DNA of 29,987 nucleotides from Fen-1362 sp964597035. Lineage in GTDB: Bacteria; Planctomycetota; Phycisphaerae; Sedimentisphaerales; Anaerobacaceae. Positions 6,631-13,178 of this stretch are shown in pieces. The stretch is taken from positions 1 to 29,987 of the forward strand of contig CAZQWM010000027.1 of assembly GCA_964597035.1 (NCBI GenBank). Direction: 5' to 3'. The notes below the pieces were generated by a model that made no database searches, had not been told where the DNA came from, and was given only the letters and a program-made list of their open reading frames with translations. Both the position numbers and the translations under genes were made by a program. Position 1 is the stretch's first letter. Each line of letters opens with the position of its first letter.

Positions 6631-8179
6631 AAAAACAGTCATAAGAACAATATGCATCGTGATGATGATGCGGGTGGCGCCGGTCTGCGCTGCGAAATGC
6701 ACGATGGAGAAGATAATGCTGACGGAATCAGGCCTATCGGCCTGGCGAACAAACAGCTCCTGGGAGGTCGTCGGAGACGCGTTTTTGCATCCTCGCAACG
6801 AAAACCTGCTTTCGACAAAAGAAGGAAAAGGTGTGATAGTCAATCGCGGGCGCGGAAATATCGGCCCATTAGTCAGCAATAAAGTTTTCAGTGATGTTAG
6901 GGCGCATATCGAATTTGCGATACCGAAAGCTTCGGATTCAGGAGTGCTTTTTCAGGGGCGATATGAAATTCAGATTGCAGACAGTTGGGCACAGCAGCAG
7001 AGTTTGTTCCCGGGAAGTGAGTGTGGCGGTATATATCCGCGATGGGACGAAACTCGCATAATAAAACCTTACGACGGTCAAAGCCCCATCGAGAATACCT
7101 CAAGGCCGACGGGACAGTGGCAGTGCCTTGATGTCGTCTTTCGTGCTCCACGATTCGACGACCAGAATAGAAAGATTGAAAACGCCCGTTTTATCGAGGT
7201 GAAGCTCAACGGAACGGTAATACATAAAAACGTCGAACTGACAGGCCCGACTCGATACAGCCTGAATCAAGATGAAGCGGCGACCGGACCGATTGCCCTG
7301 CAGGGCGACCGGGGGGCCATCGCGTTTCGCAATATATGGGTCGCATCGATTGACCCGGACAAGGCAGGACTGACGAATCCGTTTTTCGCGATGGATACCG
7401 CGACGACGGACGAGCTGCACATCACCGCCAAATCTCAGGTCCAGCTCGTAAAGGAATTAGGATATGCAGGGATTGCCTACTGGGAACGCAACCCTTCGAA
7501 GGGCCCGGCGGGCCTTGGCGAAATGCTCAACGAACTGGACGGCCAGGGGCTTAAGGTGTTCGGGGTTTATTTTTCGATTAAGCTCGAAGACCCCAACGAA
7601 AAGTACATGCCTTTGATTAGCGCCAGCATCCGGCTGCTGGCGGGAAGACAGACAATGATATGGCTGGCGATTACAAGCGACGTTAACAAGCCGTCTGTGC
7701 CCGCCGGCGACAGTCAGGCAGTCGAAATTGTCAGCAAAATAGCCGACATCGCCTACGAAAACAATGTCACTGTAGCTCTGTACCCGCACGTCGATTTCTG
7801 GCTGGAAAAAGTACAGGACGCCGTCAGGATTGCAGAAAAGACCAACAGACGCAACGTAGGTGTGACGTTCAATCTGTATCACTGGCTAAGAACGGACAAT
7901 CCGAGAAACATGGAATCGGTGCTCAATCTGGCTATGCCGTATTTATCCGTGGTCACTATAAACGGAACGACTGAGACCGGCTCGATTGAGCCGCTGGATG
8001 AGGGAACGTTCGATGTTTATGAGTTTCTAAAAGCACTGAAGAAAAGGGGCTTCAAGGGGCCGATAGGTCTTCAGGGCTATGGCATCGGCGGAAGCGCACA
8101 CGAGAACCTTAAACGCTCAATGACTGCCTGGCGGGAATTCTCACAACGTCTGGCAGTCGAAGAGGCAGAAAATCTTTAA
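6614..8179 (+). CDS. Exported DUF1080 (3-keto-disaccharide hydrolase) domain fused to a sugar-isomerase-like TIM barrel
   Basis: A two-domain protein of about 520 residues. Residues about 35-245 form a DUF1080 domain, a concanavalin-like sandwich (SGLSAWRTNSSWEVVGDAF, DSGVLFQGRYEIQIADSW, GPIALQGDRGAIAFRNIWV) linked to 3-keto-glycoside hydrolysis. Residues about 260-515 form a xylose-isomerase/AP-endonuclease-2-like TIM barrel (ELGYAGIAYWE, LYPHVDFWLEKVQDAVRIAEK, GVTFNLYHWLR, GPIGLQGYGIGG). Both domains are abundant in Planctomycetota sugar catabolism. The start is uncertain: GTG at 6614 lies 7 nt after AGGGAG, TTG at 6611 only 4 nt after it, and ATGs near 6662 are possible. The N-terminus has a short hydrophobic stretch ending APVCAA, a weak signal peptide. 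It overlaps pyrD. Its substrate is unknown; modified plant or algal glycans are plausible. Confidence 0.85.
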   Translation: MQLSRKKTVIRTICIVMMMRVAPVCAAKCTMEKIMLTESGLSAWRTNSSWEVVGDAFLHPRNENLLSTKEGKGVIVNRGRGNIGPLVSNKVFSDVRAHIEFAIPKASDSGVLFQGRYEIQIADSWAQQQSLFPGSECGGIYPRWDETRIIKPYDGQSPIENTSRPTGQWQCLDVVFRAPRFDDQNRKIENARFIEVKLNGTVIHKNVELTGPTRYSLNQDEAATGPIALQGDRGAIAFRNIWVASIDPDKAGLTNPFFAMDTATTDELHITAKSQVQLVKELGYAGIAYWERNPSKGPAGLGEMLNELDGQGLKVFGVYFSIKLEDPNEKYMPLISASIRLLAGRQTMIWLAITSDVNKPSVPAGDSQAVEIVSKIADIAYENNVTVALYPHVDFWLEKVQDAVRIAEKTNRRNVGVTFNLYHWLRTDNPRNMESVLNLAMPYLSVVTINGTTETGSIEPLDEGTFDVYEFLKALKKRGFKGPIGLQGYGIGGSAHENLKRSMTAWREFSQRLAVEEAENL

Positions 8180-8423
8180 AATGAAGATACAACACGCGTC
8201 GGCATTCTGCCACATCCTTGGGCTTTGGGGGTCGAGCAGGGAAACCAGCATCGGCTGGGAGGTCAAGCCAAAAAACCTTCGGTCTTGAGGTGAGAAGCAA
8301 ACAGCGGTCTTGAAAACCGCTTTACTCCTCGGGTGCCAATTACTTGACCCAAATCGCAGCGAAGAGCTATATACCGTCTTGGAATCCCTCCTGTTAAGCT
8401 TGAAAACCTCGGCCGACTAACAA
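8180..8423. other. Gap between convergent genes
   Basis: Nothing convincing codes here. The only structure I see is the hairpin at 8303-8321. A 35-codon frame starting at ATG 8181 (MKIQHASAF...) has no ribosome site and I do not regard it as a gene. Confidence 0.4.
8303..8321. terminator. Hairpin between convergent genes (weak terminator or tRNA-Ser anticodon-arm remnant)
   Basis: AGCGGT and ACCGCT form a perfect 6-bp stem around the 7-nt loop CTTGAAA, followed only by TTTACT. It lies between a plus-strand and a minus-strand gene, where a two-way terminator would be useful, but the T-tract is poor. The loop and stem are identical in form to the anticodon arm of tRNA-Ser(UGA). No D arm, T arm or acceptor stem can be found around it, so it is not a tRNA gene. 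Confidence 0.35.
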
Positions 8424-9356
8424 TTATTCGTTATTATTCGTTTCGAGATTTCTCTGCAGGTCTTCGATGACTATGCGCCTGCCTGCACCAATGTTGATAT
8501 ACCTGGGGCCGTAGCGCTTTGCAAAAATAGTCCTTGAATTATCTCCCGTACAATGACAAGGCCCAGCGTATTGTACCTTTAAGGTCTTCAAGTCTCTTAT
8601 GATGTTCTCGACCTCGGCTTCCGTCGCTGACCTGAGATGAAAACCTCCCATAACGAGCAGAATATCTTCGTCCACCACCTCCTTAGACCTCTTCGTCATC
8701 TCTACAATGCCGGGATGAGCACAACCGGTTACTAACACCACGCCCTTCTCCGTTCTCACAATCAAGCCCTGCTCTTTTATCGATGTCCCAAGTTGGCCTG
8801 TTGAATAGACGTCCCTACAGATACCAGTGTGCTTCTCCACCTCAATGATATTAGCTCCATAGGAATTTACCATATCTTTGAATTCCTGTGGAAATGACTT
8901 TGGAAGACAAACGGCAACATTCGAATTCTTTTGTAAAAACAATTCCAGGCCGCCAGTATGGTCGCCGTGTATATGTGACAAAACGACAACTTCAATGACA
9001 TTGGGGTCAATGCCGAGTTTAGACATATTCTCAAGCAACATCCTGCCATCACCGCCGGTATCGAAAAGAATCGTTTTTTCCATACCGGTTATGACACATG
9101 AGAAGCCCCATGCAGTTCCAAGCCCCTCTTTATAGGGATTGTTATCGTACGTAACCACAATTGTAATATTGTTGGCATCCATAATTACCTCGCTGAGATT
9201 TGATTCCTGCACAGTATTCCTCTCATTCAGGACTGGTTGCTGCGCTGCAGTTATGCTTAGCCATGCGGGTATGACCACTACAGTAAGGACGAATAACCAG
9301 ATATCTCTCAATACTTGCATTAGTGAATCTATATTGCTTGTTCGACAATGGCACAT
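8424..9356 (-). CDS. Exported MBL-fold metallohydrolase, dihydropterin/RFA-P synthase-like (COG1237 type)
   Basis: A 310-residue metallo-beta-lactamase-fold protein. The metal-binding motif SHIHGDHTGG has H128, H130, D132 and H133. Further likely ligands are H214 (GCAHPG), H240 (GGFHL) and H268 (PCHCTGD). GCAHPG together with GGFHL is typical of the family related to archaeal 7,8-dihydropterin-6-methyl-(ribofuranosyl)aminobenzene-phosphate synthase, so a pterin-like or small organic substrate is possible. Unlike the archaeal enzyme it carries a hydrophobic export signal at about residues 19-38 (WLFVLTVVVIPAWLSITAA), so it should act in the periplasm or on the membrane. AGGA lies 9 nt before the ATG at 9356; the alternative ATG at 9320 lacks a ribosome site. 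Function otherwise unknown. Confidence 0.85.
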   Translation of the reverse strand: MCHCRTSNIDSLMQVLRDIWLFVLTVVVIPAWLSITAAQQPVLNERNTVQESNLSEVIMDANNITIVVTYDNNPYKEGLGTAWGFSCVITGMEKTILFDTGGDGRMLLENMSKLGIDPNVIEVVVLSHIHGDHTGGLELFLQKNSNVAVCLPKSFPQEFKDMVNSYGANIIEVEKHTGICRDVYSTGQLGTSIKEQGLIVRTEKGVVLVTGCAHPGIVEMTKRSKEVVDEDILLVMGGFHLRSATEAEVENIIRDLKTLKVQYAGPCHCTGDNSRTIFAKRYGPRYINIGAGRRIVIEDLQRNLETNNNE

Positions 9357-9515
9357 TTAGCCGCGTCCTGTCGCACGCCCGTCCGGTATTTGAAACAGTC
9401 ATTTTCTTCCGATTTGCTTAGAAAAGCAAGGGAAATTGGGATTACGAGCAATTAGGGCCTGCTCACAATTTGCCGTACTATGGCGAAATATACCGCTTAC
9501 ATAGTGATACTAATC

Positions 9516-10337
9516 CTAATCTGATGATTCCCGGACCCGGCCGGTCATAGGGACGAAACGGACAGGCAGGACGTTTTTCCTGCGAATGTTACCTTTGTCG
9601 TCTTTGGTAACCAGAACGAGATGCTGAAAGCCAAGTGAACTTTCATACGGCAGAATCATTCGGCCGGCGGGTTTTAACTGCTCGAGCAACGGAGGCGGAA
9701 TCCGTTCGGCGGCGGCCGTGCCGATGATGGCGTCGAAGGGCCCTTTTTCCGGCCAGCCGAAGTATCCATCGCCGGACTTTACGAAGACATTGTTGTAGCC
9801 GAGCTTTTTGAGCCGGTCGGCTGCTGATTTTGCAAGCTCGTCGATGATTTCAATTGTATAAACTTCCGCGGCGATTTCGGCACAGACGGCGGCCTGATAA
9901 CCTGAACCGGTTCCTATCTCGAGAACTTTCGCATCGGGTTTTAGGCGTAACGCCTCGGTCATAAATGCGACGATATACGGCTGGCTGATGGTCTGGCCTG
10001 AGCCGATGGGCAGGGGAAGGTCGTCATAAGCGAATGATTGTCTTTTTGCCGGGACGAAAAAGTGCCGCGGGACTGTTCGCATGGCCTGCAGGACATTCGG
10101 GTCAATGATGTCTCTGGCCTGGATTTGTTCTGCGACCATTTTCATACGTTCGTCTTTGCGCTGGGAAAAGGCGATATGCTTGTGGTCACATCGTAAGGGC
10201 TTTTTGTCATTCGGCTCCGACGGAGCGGGAGGGCGATTTGCATCGGCACAAAACAAACGCGAGGAGACAAGCAAGACCAGGAAAAGCACGGCCGGGCAGA
10301 GCCATTTTATCAACACCGGGCTATTCTCATCTCGCAT
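9516..10337 (-). CDS. pcm: Exported protein-L-isoaspartate O-methyltransferase
   Basis: This enzyme uses SAM to methylate isoaspartyl residues in aged proteins and so starts their repair. The methyltransferase core spans about residues 62-270, with PRHFFVPAKRQSFAYDDLPLPI, the substrate motif GSGQTISQPYIVAFM (113-127) and the SAM motif EIGTGSGYQA (141-150), followed by VYTIEIIDELAKSA, GDGYFGWPEKGPFDAI and LKPAGRMILPY. Upstream is a non-standard extension of about 60 residues that begins with a signal peptide or anchor (WLCPAVLFLVLLVSSRLFCADA) and a Pro-rich linker. Family members are usually cytoplasmic and 205-220 residues long. An exported copy needs SAM outside the cytoplasm or must stay inside as a membrane-anchored enzyme. 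It runs divergently from the response regulator gene. Confidence 0.93.
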   Translation of the reverse strand: MRDENSPVLIKWLCPAVLFLVLLVSSRLFCADANRPPAPSEPNDKKPLRCDHKHIAFSQRKDERMKMVAEQIQARDIIDPNVLQAMRTVPRHFFVPAKRQSFAYDDLPLPIGSGQTISQPYIVAFMTEALRLKPDAKVLEIGTGSGYQAAVCAEIAAEVYTIEIIDELAKSAADRLKKLGYNNVFVKSGDGYFGWPEKGPFDAIIGTAAAERIPPPLLEQLKPAGRMILPYESSLGFQHLVLVTKDDKGNIRRKNVLPVRFVPMTGRVRESSD

Positions 10338-10418
10338 AATACCGCTCCTAACCGAGCAATTCCAGCGACAGCGATTATACCGTAATAAGCAATAGCTTAC
10401 AACGTTGCATTACAAATG

Positions 10419-10448
10419 TTGACCGGGATTGTTCGATAGCGTTATAAT
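10419..10448 (+). promoter_or_regulatory. Sigma70-type promoter for the response regulator/kinase operon
   Basis: TTGACC (10419-10424), an 18-nt spacer and a perfect TATAAT (10443-10448). The start of transcription would be near 10455, about 45 nt before the response regulator ATG. Confidence 0.7.
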
Positions 10449-10473
10449 AAAGCAACCGAGTTAACCTGACTGT

Positions 10474-10487
10474 CAAATGTGCATTTG
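10474..10487. promoter_or_regulatory. Palindrome in the leader of the response regulator gene
   Basis: CAAATG-TG-CATTTG is a 6+6 inverted repeat just before the ribosome site GAGGG (10489-10493). It lies downstream of the promoter and could be an operator. It is followed by TTTGTGAG, resembling half a Rex box, but the full site does not match Rex. Confidence 0.3.
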
Positions 10488-10499
10488 TGAGGGAATAAA

Positions 10500-10892
10500 A
10501 TGGACCCGGCCAGCATACTCATTGTCGATGATGACCCCGATATCACCGAGGCGATGAAAATCGTGCTCGAAGACAAGGGCTACAAAGTCCACACCGCCAA
10601 CAGCAGCAAAGAGGCGATGAAACAAATCGAGAAGTCAAAGCCGTCTCTGATAATCCTGGACGTGATGATGGAATCGATGCGAGAAGGATTCGTCACCTCC
10701 AGAGAATTGAAAAAGAACCCGAGCTACCGCGATATTCCAATTTTGATGCTCACTGCCATCAAGGACAAGACCGGTATCGACTTCAAGCCCGAAGCGGGCG
10801 ACGAGAGCTGGCTGCCGGTCGATGATTTTCTCGACAAGCCCGTGAAGCCCGACGTGCTGCTTGAAAAAGTCGGCGAACTGCTGAAAAAATGA
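10500..10892 (+). CDS. Single-domain response regulator (receiver only)
   Basis: The 130 residues are one CheY-like receiver domain. The acidic pocket is D10-D12 (IVDDDPD), the phosphorylated Asp is D54 (LIILDVMME), the switch Thr is T85 (ILMLTA) and the conserved Lys is K113 (FLDKPVKP). There is no DNA-binding or enzymatic output domain, so it must act through protein contact or phosphorelay. GAGGG lies 6 nt before the ATG. The histidine kinase gene starts 4 nt after its stop and is its probable partner. The insertion between the phospho-Asp and switch Thr (MREGFVTSRELKKNPSYRD) is slightly longer than in CheY. The signal it carries cannot be told from sequence. It lies upstream of rex but has its own promoter and terminator. 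Confidence 0.93.
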   Translation: MDPASILIVDDDPDITEAMKIVLEDKGYKVHTANSSKEAMKQIEKSKPSLIILDVMMESMREGFVTSRELKKNPSYRDIPILMLTAIKDKTGIDFKPEAGDESWLPVDDFLDKPVKPDVLLEKVGELLKK

Positions 10893-10896
10893 GCTT

Positions 10897-12237
10897 ATGG
10901 AAAACCTGCTACAAAGCAAGAATCTCGTCCAGAGGGCTTACTGGCTTATTCGACTAAGATGGTTGGCAATCGCGGGGCTGGCCTTTGCTACAGCCACGGC
11001 CAATAGAATCTTCAATGTCGAGCTACCCACATCAAAGCTATATATTCTTGCGGGAGTTTTGCTGTGCTATAATTTCGTGCTTTATGACCTGATGCACTAC
11101 CTGACATGGAAGGGCAGGACCGTCCCATCGGCAAAGGCCAACAAGGTCATCGCCTTTCAGATGTCTGCTGATTTGGTTATTCTCACCGTCATCCTGCATT
11201 TTTCCGGCGGTATCGAGAATCCTTTTTTCCTCTACTTCGTGTTTCATACGATTCTTGGAAGCATAATGTTGTCCCGGCTGCACAGTTATCTGCAGGCCAC
11301 CTTTGCAGTTCTGTTGTTCGGGGCACTGGTACTGCTGGAATATACGCAGGTCATCCCACATTACATCCTTACAGGTTTCATTACGCACAGCAATTATCGC
11401 GACGGCCTGTTTGTCTTCGGGACGTTTTTCGTGTTCACCACCACGATTTACTTAGTGGTCTATATGACCAACTCCATCTCGGAGCAATTACACAATCAGC
11501 AAAGTGAGCTGGCTGAAGCCATAGCACAGCTTCGGCAGAAAGATTATTTTAAGAACGAATACGTGCTGCGTCTTTCCCACGACATAAAGGGGCACCTTGC
11601 CGCCATCCAGAGCTGCCTTGATATAGTTGTGGGCCGGATGGTCGGCTCGCTTAACGAAAAACAGGCGGACCTTGTGGAGCGGGCACACAGAAGAACTGGA
11701 AAGTGCATCAATTTCACGACCGCCCTGCTGAAGCTGACGCGTATGAAGCTGACAGGCCAGATTGAAATGAATTACTTCCCGCTGCGCAACGCCATCTTCA
11801 ATGCGCTGGCCGCTGTTGAAAGGAGGGCAAAGGAAAAGTCCATCAGCGTCTCACACCACATCACTTCTGGCATCGATGAAATCTACGGCGAGCCGCTTTT
11901 AATCGAGGAGGCCGTAACCAATATTCTGCTAAACGCCGCCCGCTATACGCCTGAAGGAGGGCATGTTGAACTATCCGCCGAAGACGAGGGTCAAACCATT
12001 CTTATAAAAGTGAAAGACACCGGCATCGGTATCGCCGAGGAAGACCTGCAAAAGATATTCGACGAGTTTTACAGGGCGGAGAACGCCAGACAAGTCGAAA
12101 GAGACGGGACGGGTCTGGGACTTTCAATAGCAAAACAGGTTGTGGACCGGCATGAAGGGCAAATCTGGGCTGAGAACAATCCTGAAGGTGGCAGCACGTT
12201 CAGCATTCGGCTGTCGAAACAGCCCGCCAAGCCGTAA
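10897..12237 (+). CDS. Membrane-bound sensor histidine kinase
   Basis: The 446-residue kinase has about five or six membrane segments in residues 18-192 (for example LAIAGLAFATATA, LYILAGVLLCYNFVLYDLM, LVILTVILHF, TFAVLLFGALVLLEY, TFFVFTTTIYLVVYM) and no large periplasmic loop, so the signal is likely sensed in or at the membrane. A short coiled coil (195-215) leads to the HisKA domain with phosphorylated His228 (LRLSHDIKGHLAAI). The ATPase domain has the N box (EEAVTNILLNAARYTPEGG), the G1 box DTGIGI (374-379) and the G2 box GTGLGL (404-409), all intact. It should phosphorylate the receiver protein encoded just upstream. The transcript probably ends at the hairpin at 12352-12376. Confidence 0.93.
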   Translation: MENLLQSKNLVQRAYWLIRLRWLAIAGLAFATATANRIFNVELPTSKLYILAGVLLCYNFVLYDLMHYLTWKGRTVPSAKANKVIAFQMSADLVILTVILHFSGGIENPFFLYFVFHTILGSIMLSRLHSYLQATFAVLLFGALVLLEYTQVIPHYILTGFITHSNYRDGLFVFGTFFVFTTTIYLVVYMTNSISEQLHNQQSELAEAIAQLRQKDYFKNEYVLRLSHDIKGHLAAIQSCLDIVVGRMVGSLNEKQADLVERAHRRTGKCINFTTALLKLTRMKLTGQIEMNYFPLRNAIFNALAAVERRAKEKSISVSHHITSGIDEIYGEPLLIEEAVTNILLNAARYTPEGGHVELSAEDEGQTILIKVKDTGIGIAEEDLQKIFDEFYRAENARQVERDGTGLGLSIAKQVVDRHEGQIWAENNPEGGSTFSIRLSKQPAKP

Positions 12238-12351
12238 AGCATATAATTTCACTCTGTCATTCCGGGGCGCAGCAAATCCAAAGTCGTCTGTCTTTCAACA
12301 AAAGCAGCATATCCTACCGGCTTTCCGGCGTATTGTCCGTCAATAAGATAA

Positions 12352-12376
12352 TTTGTCTGAGGGGACAAAATTTTTT
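12352..12376 (+). terminator. Intrinsic terminator after the histidine kinase
   Basis: TTTGTC (12352-12357) pairs with GACAAA (12364-12369) around a 6-nt loop, followed by A and six T (12371-12376). It ends the kinase transcript directly before the rex promoter. Confidence 0.6.
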
Positions 12377-12377
12377 C

Positions 12378-12407
12378 TTGACACCTCATAAGGGAAAACA
12401 GTATTGT
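12378..12407 (+). promoter_or_regulatory. Sigma70-type promoter of rex and the hydrogenase operon
   Basis: A perfect TTGACA -35 (12378-12383), an 18-nt spacer and TATTGT as -10 (12402-12407). The start of transcription would be near 12414, only a few bases before the first Rex operator, so bound Rex would block RNA polymerase. Confidence 0.65.
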
Positions 12408-12419
12408 TTCTAAAGAGTT

Positions 12420-12437
12420 TTGTGAATGTGCTCACAA
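12420..12437. promoter_or_regulatory. Rex operator 1
   Basis: TTGTGAATGTGCTCACAA matches the Rex consensus TTGTGAA-N4-TTCACAA in 13 of 14 defined positions. It overlaps the start of transcription, and its centre is 28 bp from that of the second operator. Confidence 0.8.
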
Positions 12438-12447
12438 GTTCAAGTGA

Positions 12448-12465
12448 TTGTGAATTCAGTCACAA
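12448..12465. promoter_or_regulatory. Rex operator 2
   Basis: TTGTGAATTCAGTCACAA again matches the Rex consensus in 13 of 14 defined positions. It lies in the leader, directly before the rex start at 12474. Two sites 28 bp apart would suit two Rex dimers and tight control. Confidence 0.8.
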
Positions 12466-12473
12466 ATAATGCT

Positions 12474-13154
12474 ATGAGATACCGCAAGATTCCAGACGAG
12501 ACGGTTCGGCGCCTGCCGGTGTATTTGAGGGGGATTCGTCTTTTATCAGCACAGGGCCAGGACAGTATTTGCAGCAAGGCACTGGCGGACTTCATCGGGG
12601 TCAATGCCTGGCAGATTAGAAAAGACCTCTCGTATTTCGGGGAATTGGGCAAACCCGGCGTCGGTTATGCCGTCAGCAAGCTTGAACGGCAAATCAGGAA
12701 AGTTCTCAATCTCGAAGGCGGCCATAACGTCGTTCTTGTTGGCGTAGGCAACCTCGGCTCGGCGGTGCTTGCGTTTGGGGGATTCGCTCAATATGGCTTC
12801 AATATCGTGGCCGCTTTCGACTCAGACCCGCGTAAAATAGGCAAGAAAAAATGTCACCTTATCATCGAGGACGTTACGAAACTTTCCAGATTGAAGACCA
12901 AAGACGTAGACCTCGGGATAATCGCGGTGCCGGGCGAGGCGGCTCAGGAGATTGCCGACGGACTGGTGTCCGCCGGCGTGAGAGGGATTCTCAATTTCGC
13001 ACCCGTACGCATCAACGTTCCAAAGAAAGTGAAAATCATAACGATAGACATAGCTATGGTGCTTGCACGTCTGCCGTATTACATTCCGTCGGCCAAAAAT
13101 AACTCGAGTAATGATGTCGGAATAGCCGCGACGGCAAATGGCGGGCGTGATTAG
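12474..13154 (+). CDS. rex: Redox-sensing transcriptional repressor Rex
   Basis: Rex binds DNA when NADH is low and lets go when the NADH/NAD+ ratio rises. Residues 1-80 form the winged-helix DNA-binding domain (IPDETVRRLPVYLRGIRLL, SSKALAD-like SICSKALADFIGVNAWQIRKDLSYFGELGKPGVGY). Residues 81-210 form the Rossmann domain with NAD motif GVGNLGSA (90-97), AAFDSDPRKIG and the LNFAPVRINVP segment. At 226 residues it has the usual length from the ATG at 12474. The open frame extends upstream to 12426, but those 16 extra residues are just the translated Rex operators. No clear ribosome site precedes 12474. It is the first gene of the hydrogenase operon, 24 nt before the next, and should repress itself and the whole operon. 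Confidence 0.95.
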   Translation: MRYRKIPDETVRRLPVYLRGIRLLSAQGQDSICSKALADFIGVNAWQIRKDLSYFGELGKPGVGYAVSKLERQIRKVLNLEGGHNVVLVGVGNLGSAVLAFGGFAQYGFNIVAAFDSDPRKIGKKKCHLIIEDVTKLSRLKTKDVDLGIIAVPGEAAQEIADGLVSAGVRGILNFAPVRINVPKKVKIITIDIAMVLARLPYYIPSAKNNSSNDVGIAATANGGRD

Positions 13155-13178
13155 CCGAAAGAACAGGGAAACAAGACG

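Noticed and set aside
8303..8321. A tRNA-Ser gene
   Set aside because: Only the anticodon arm is present; D, T and acceptor arms are missing.
12426..12473. Upstream start for rex adding 16 residues
   Set aside because: The added codons are the Rex operators, and Rex homologues begin near MRYRKIP.
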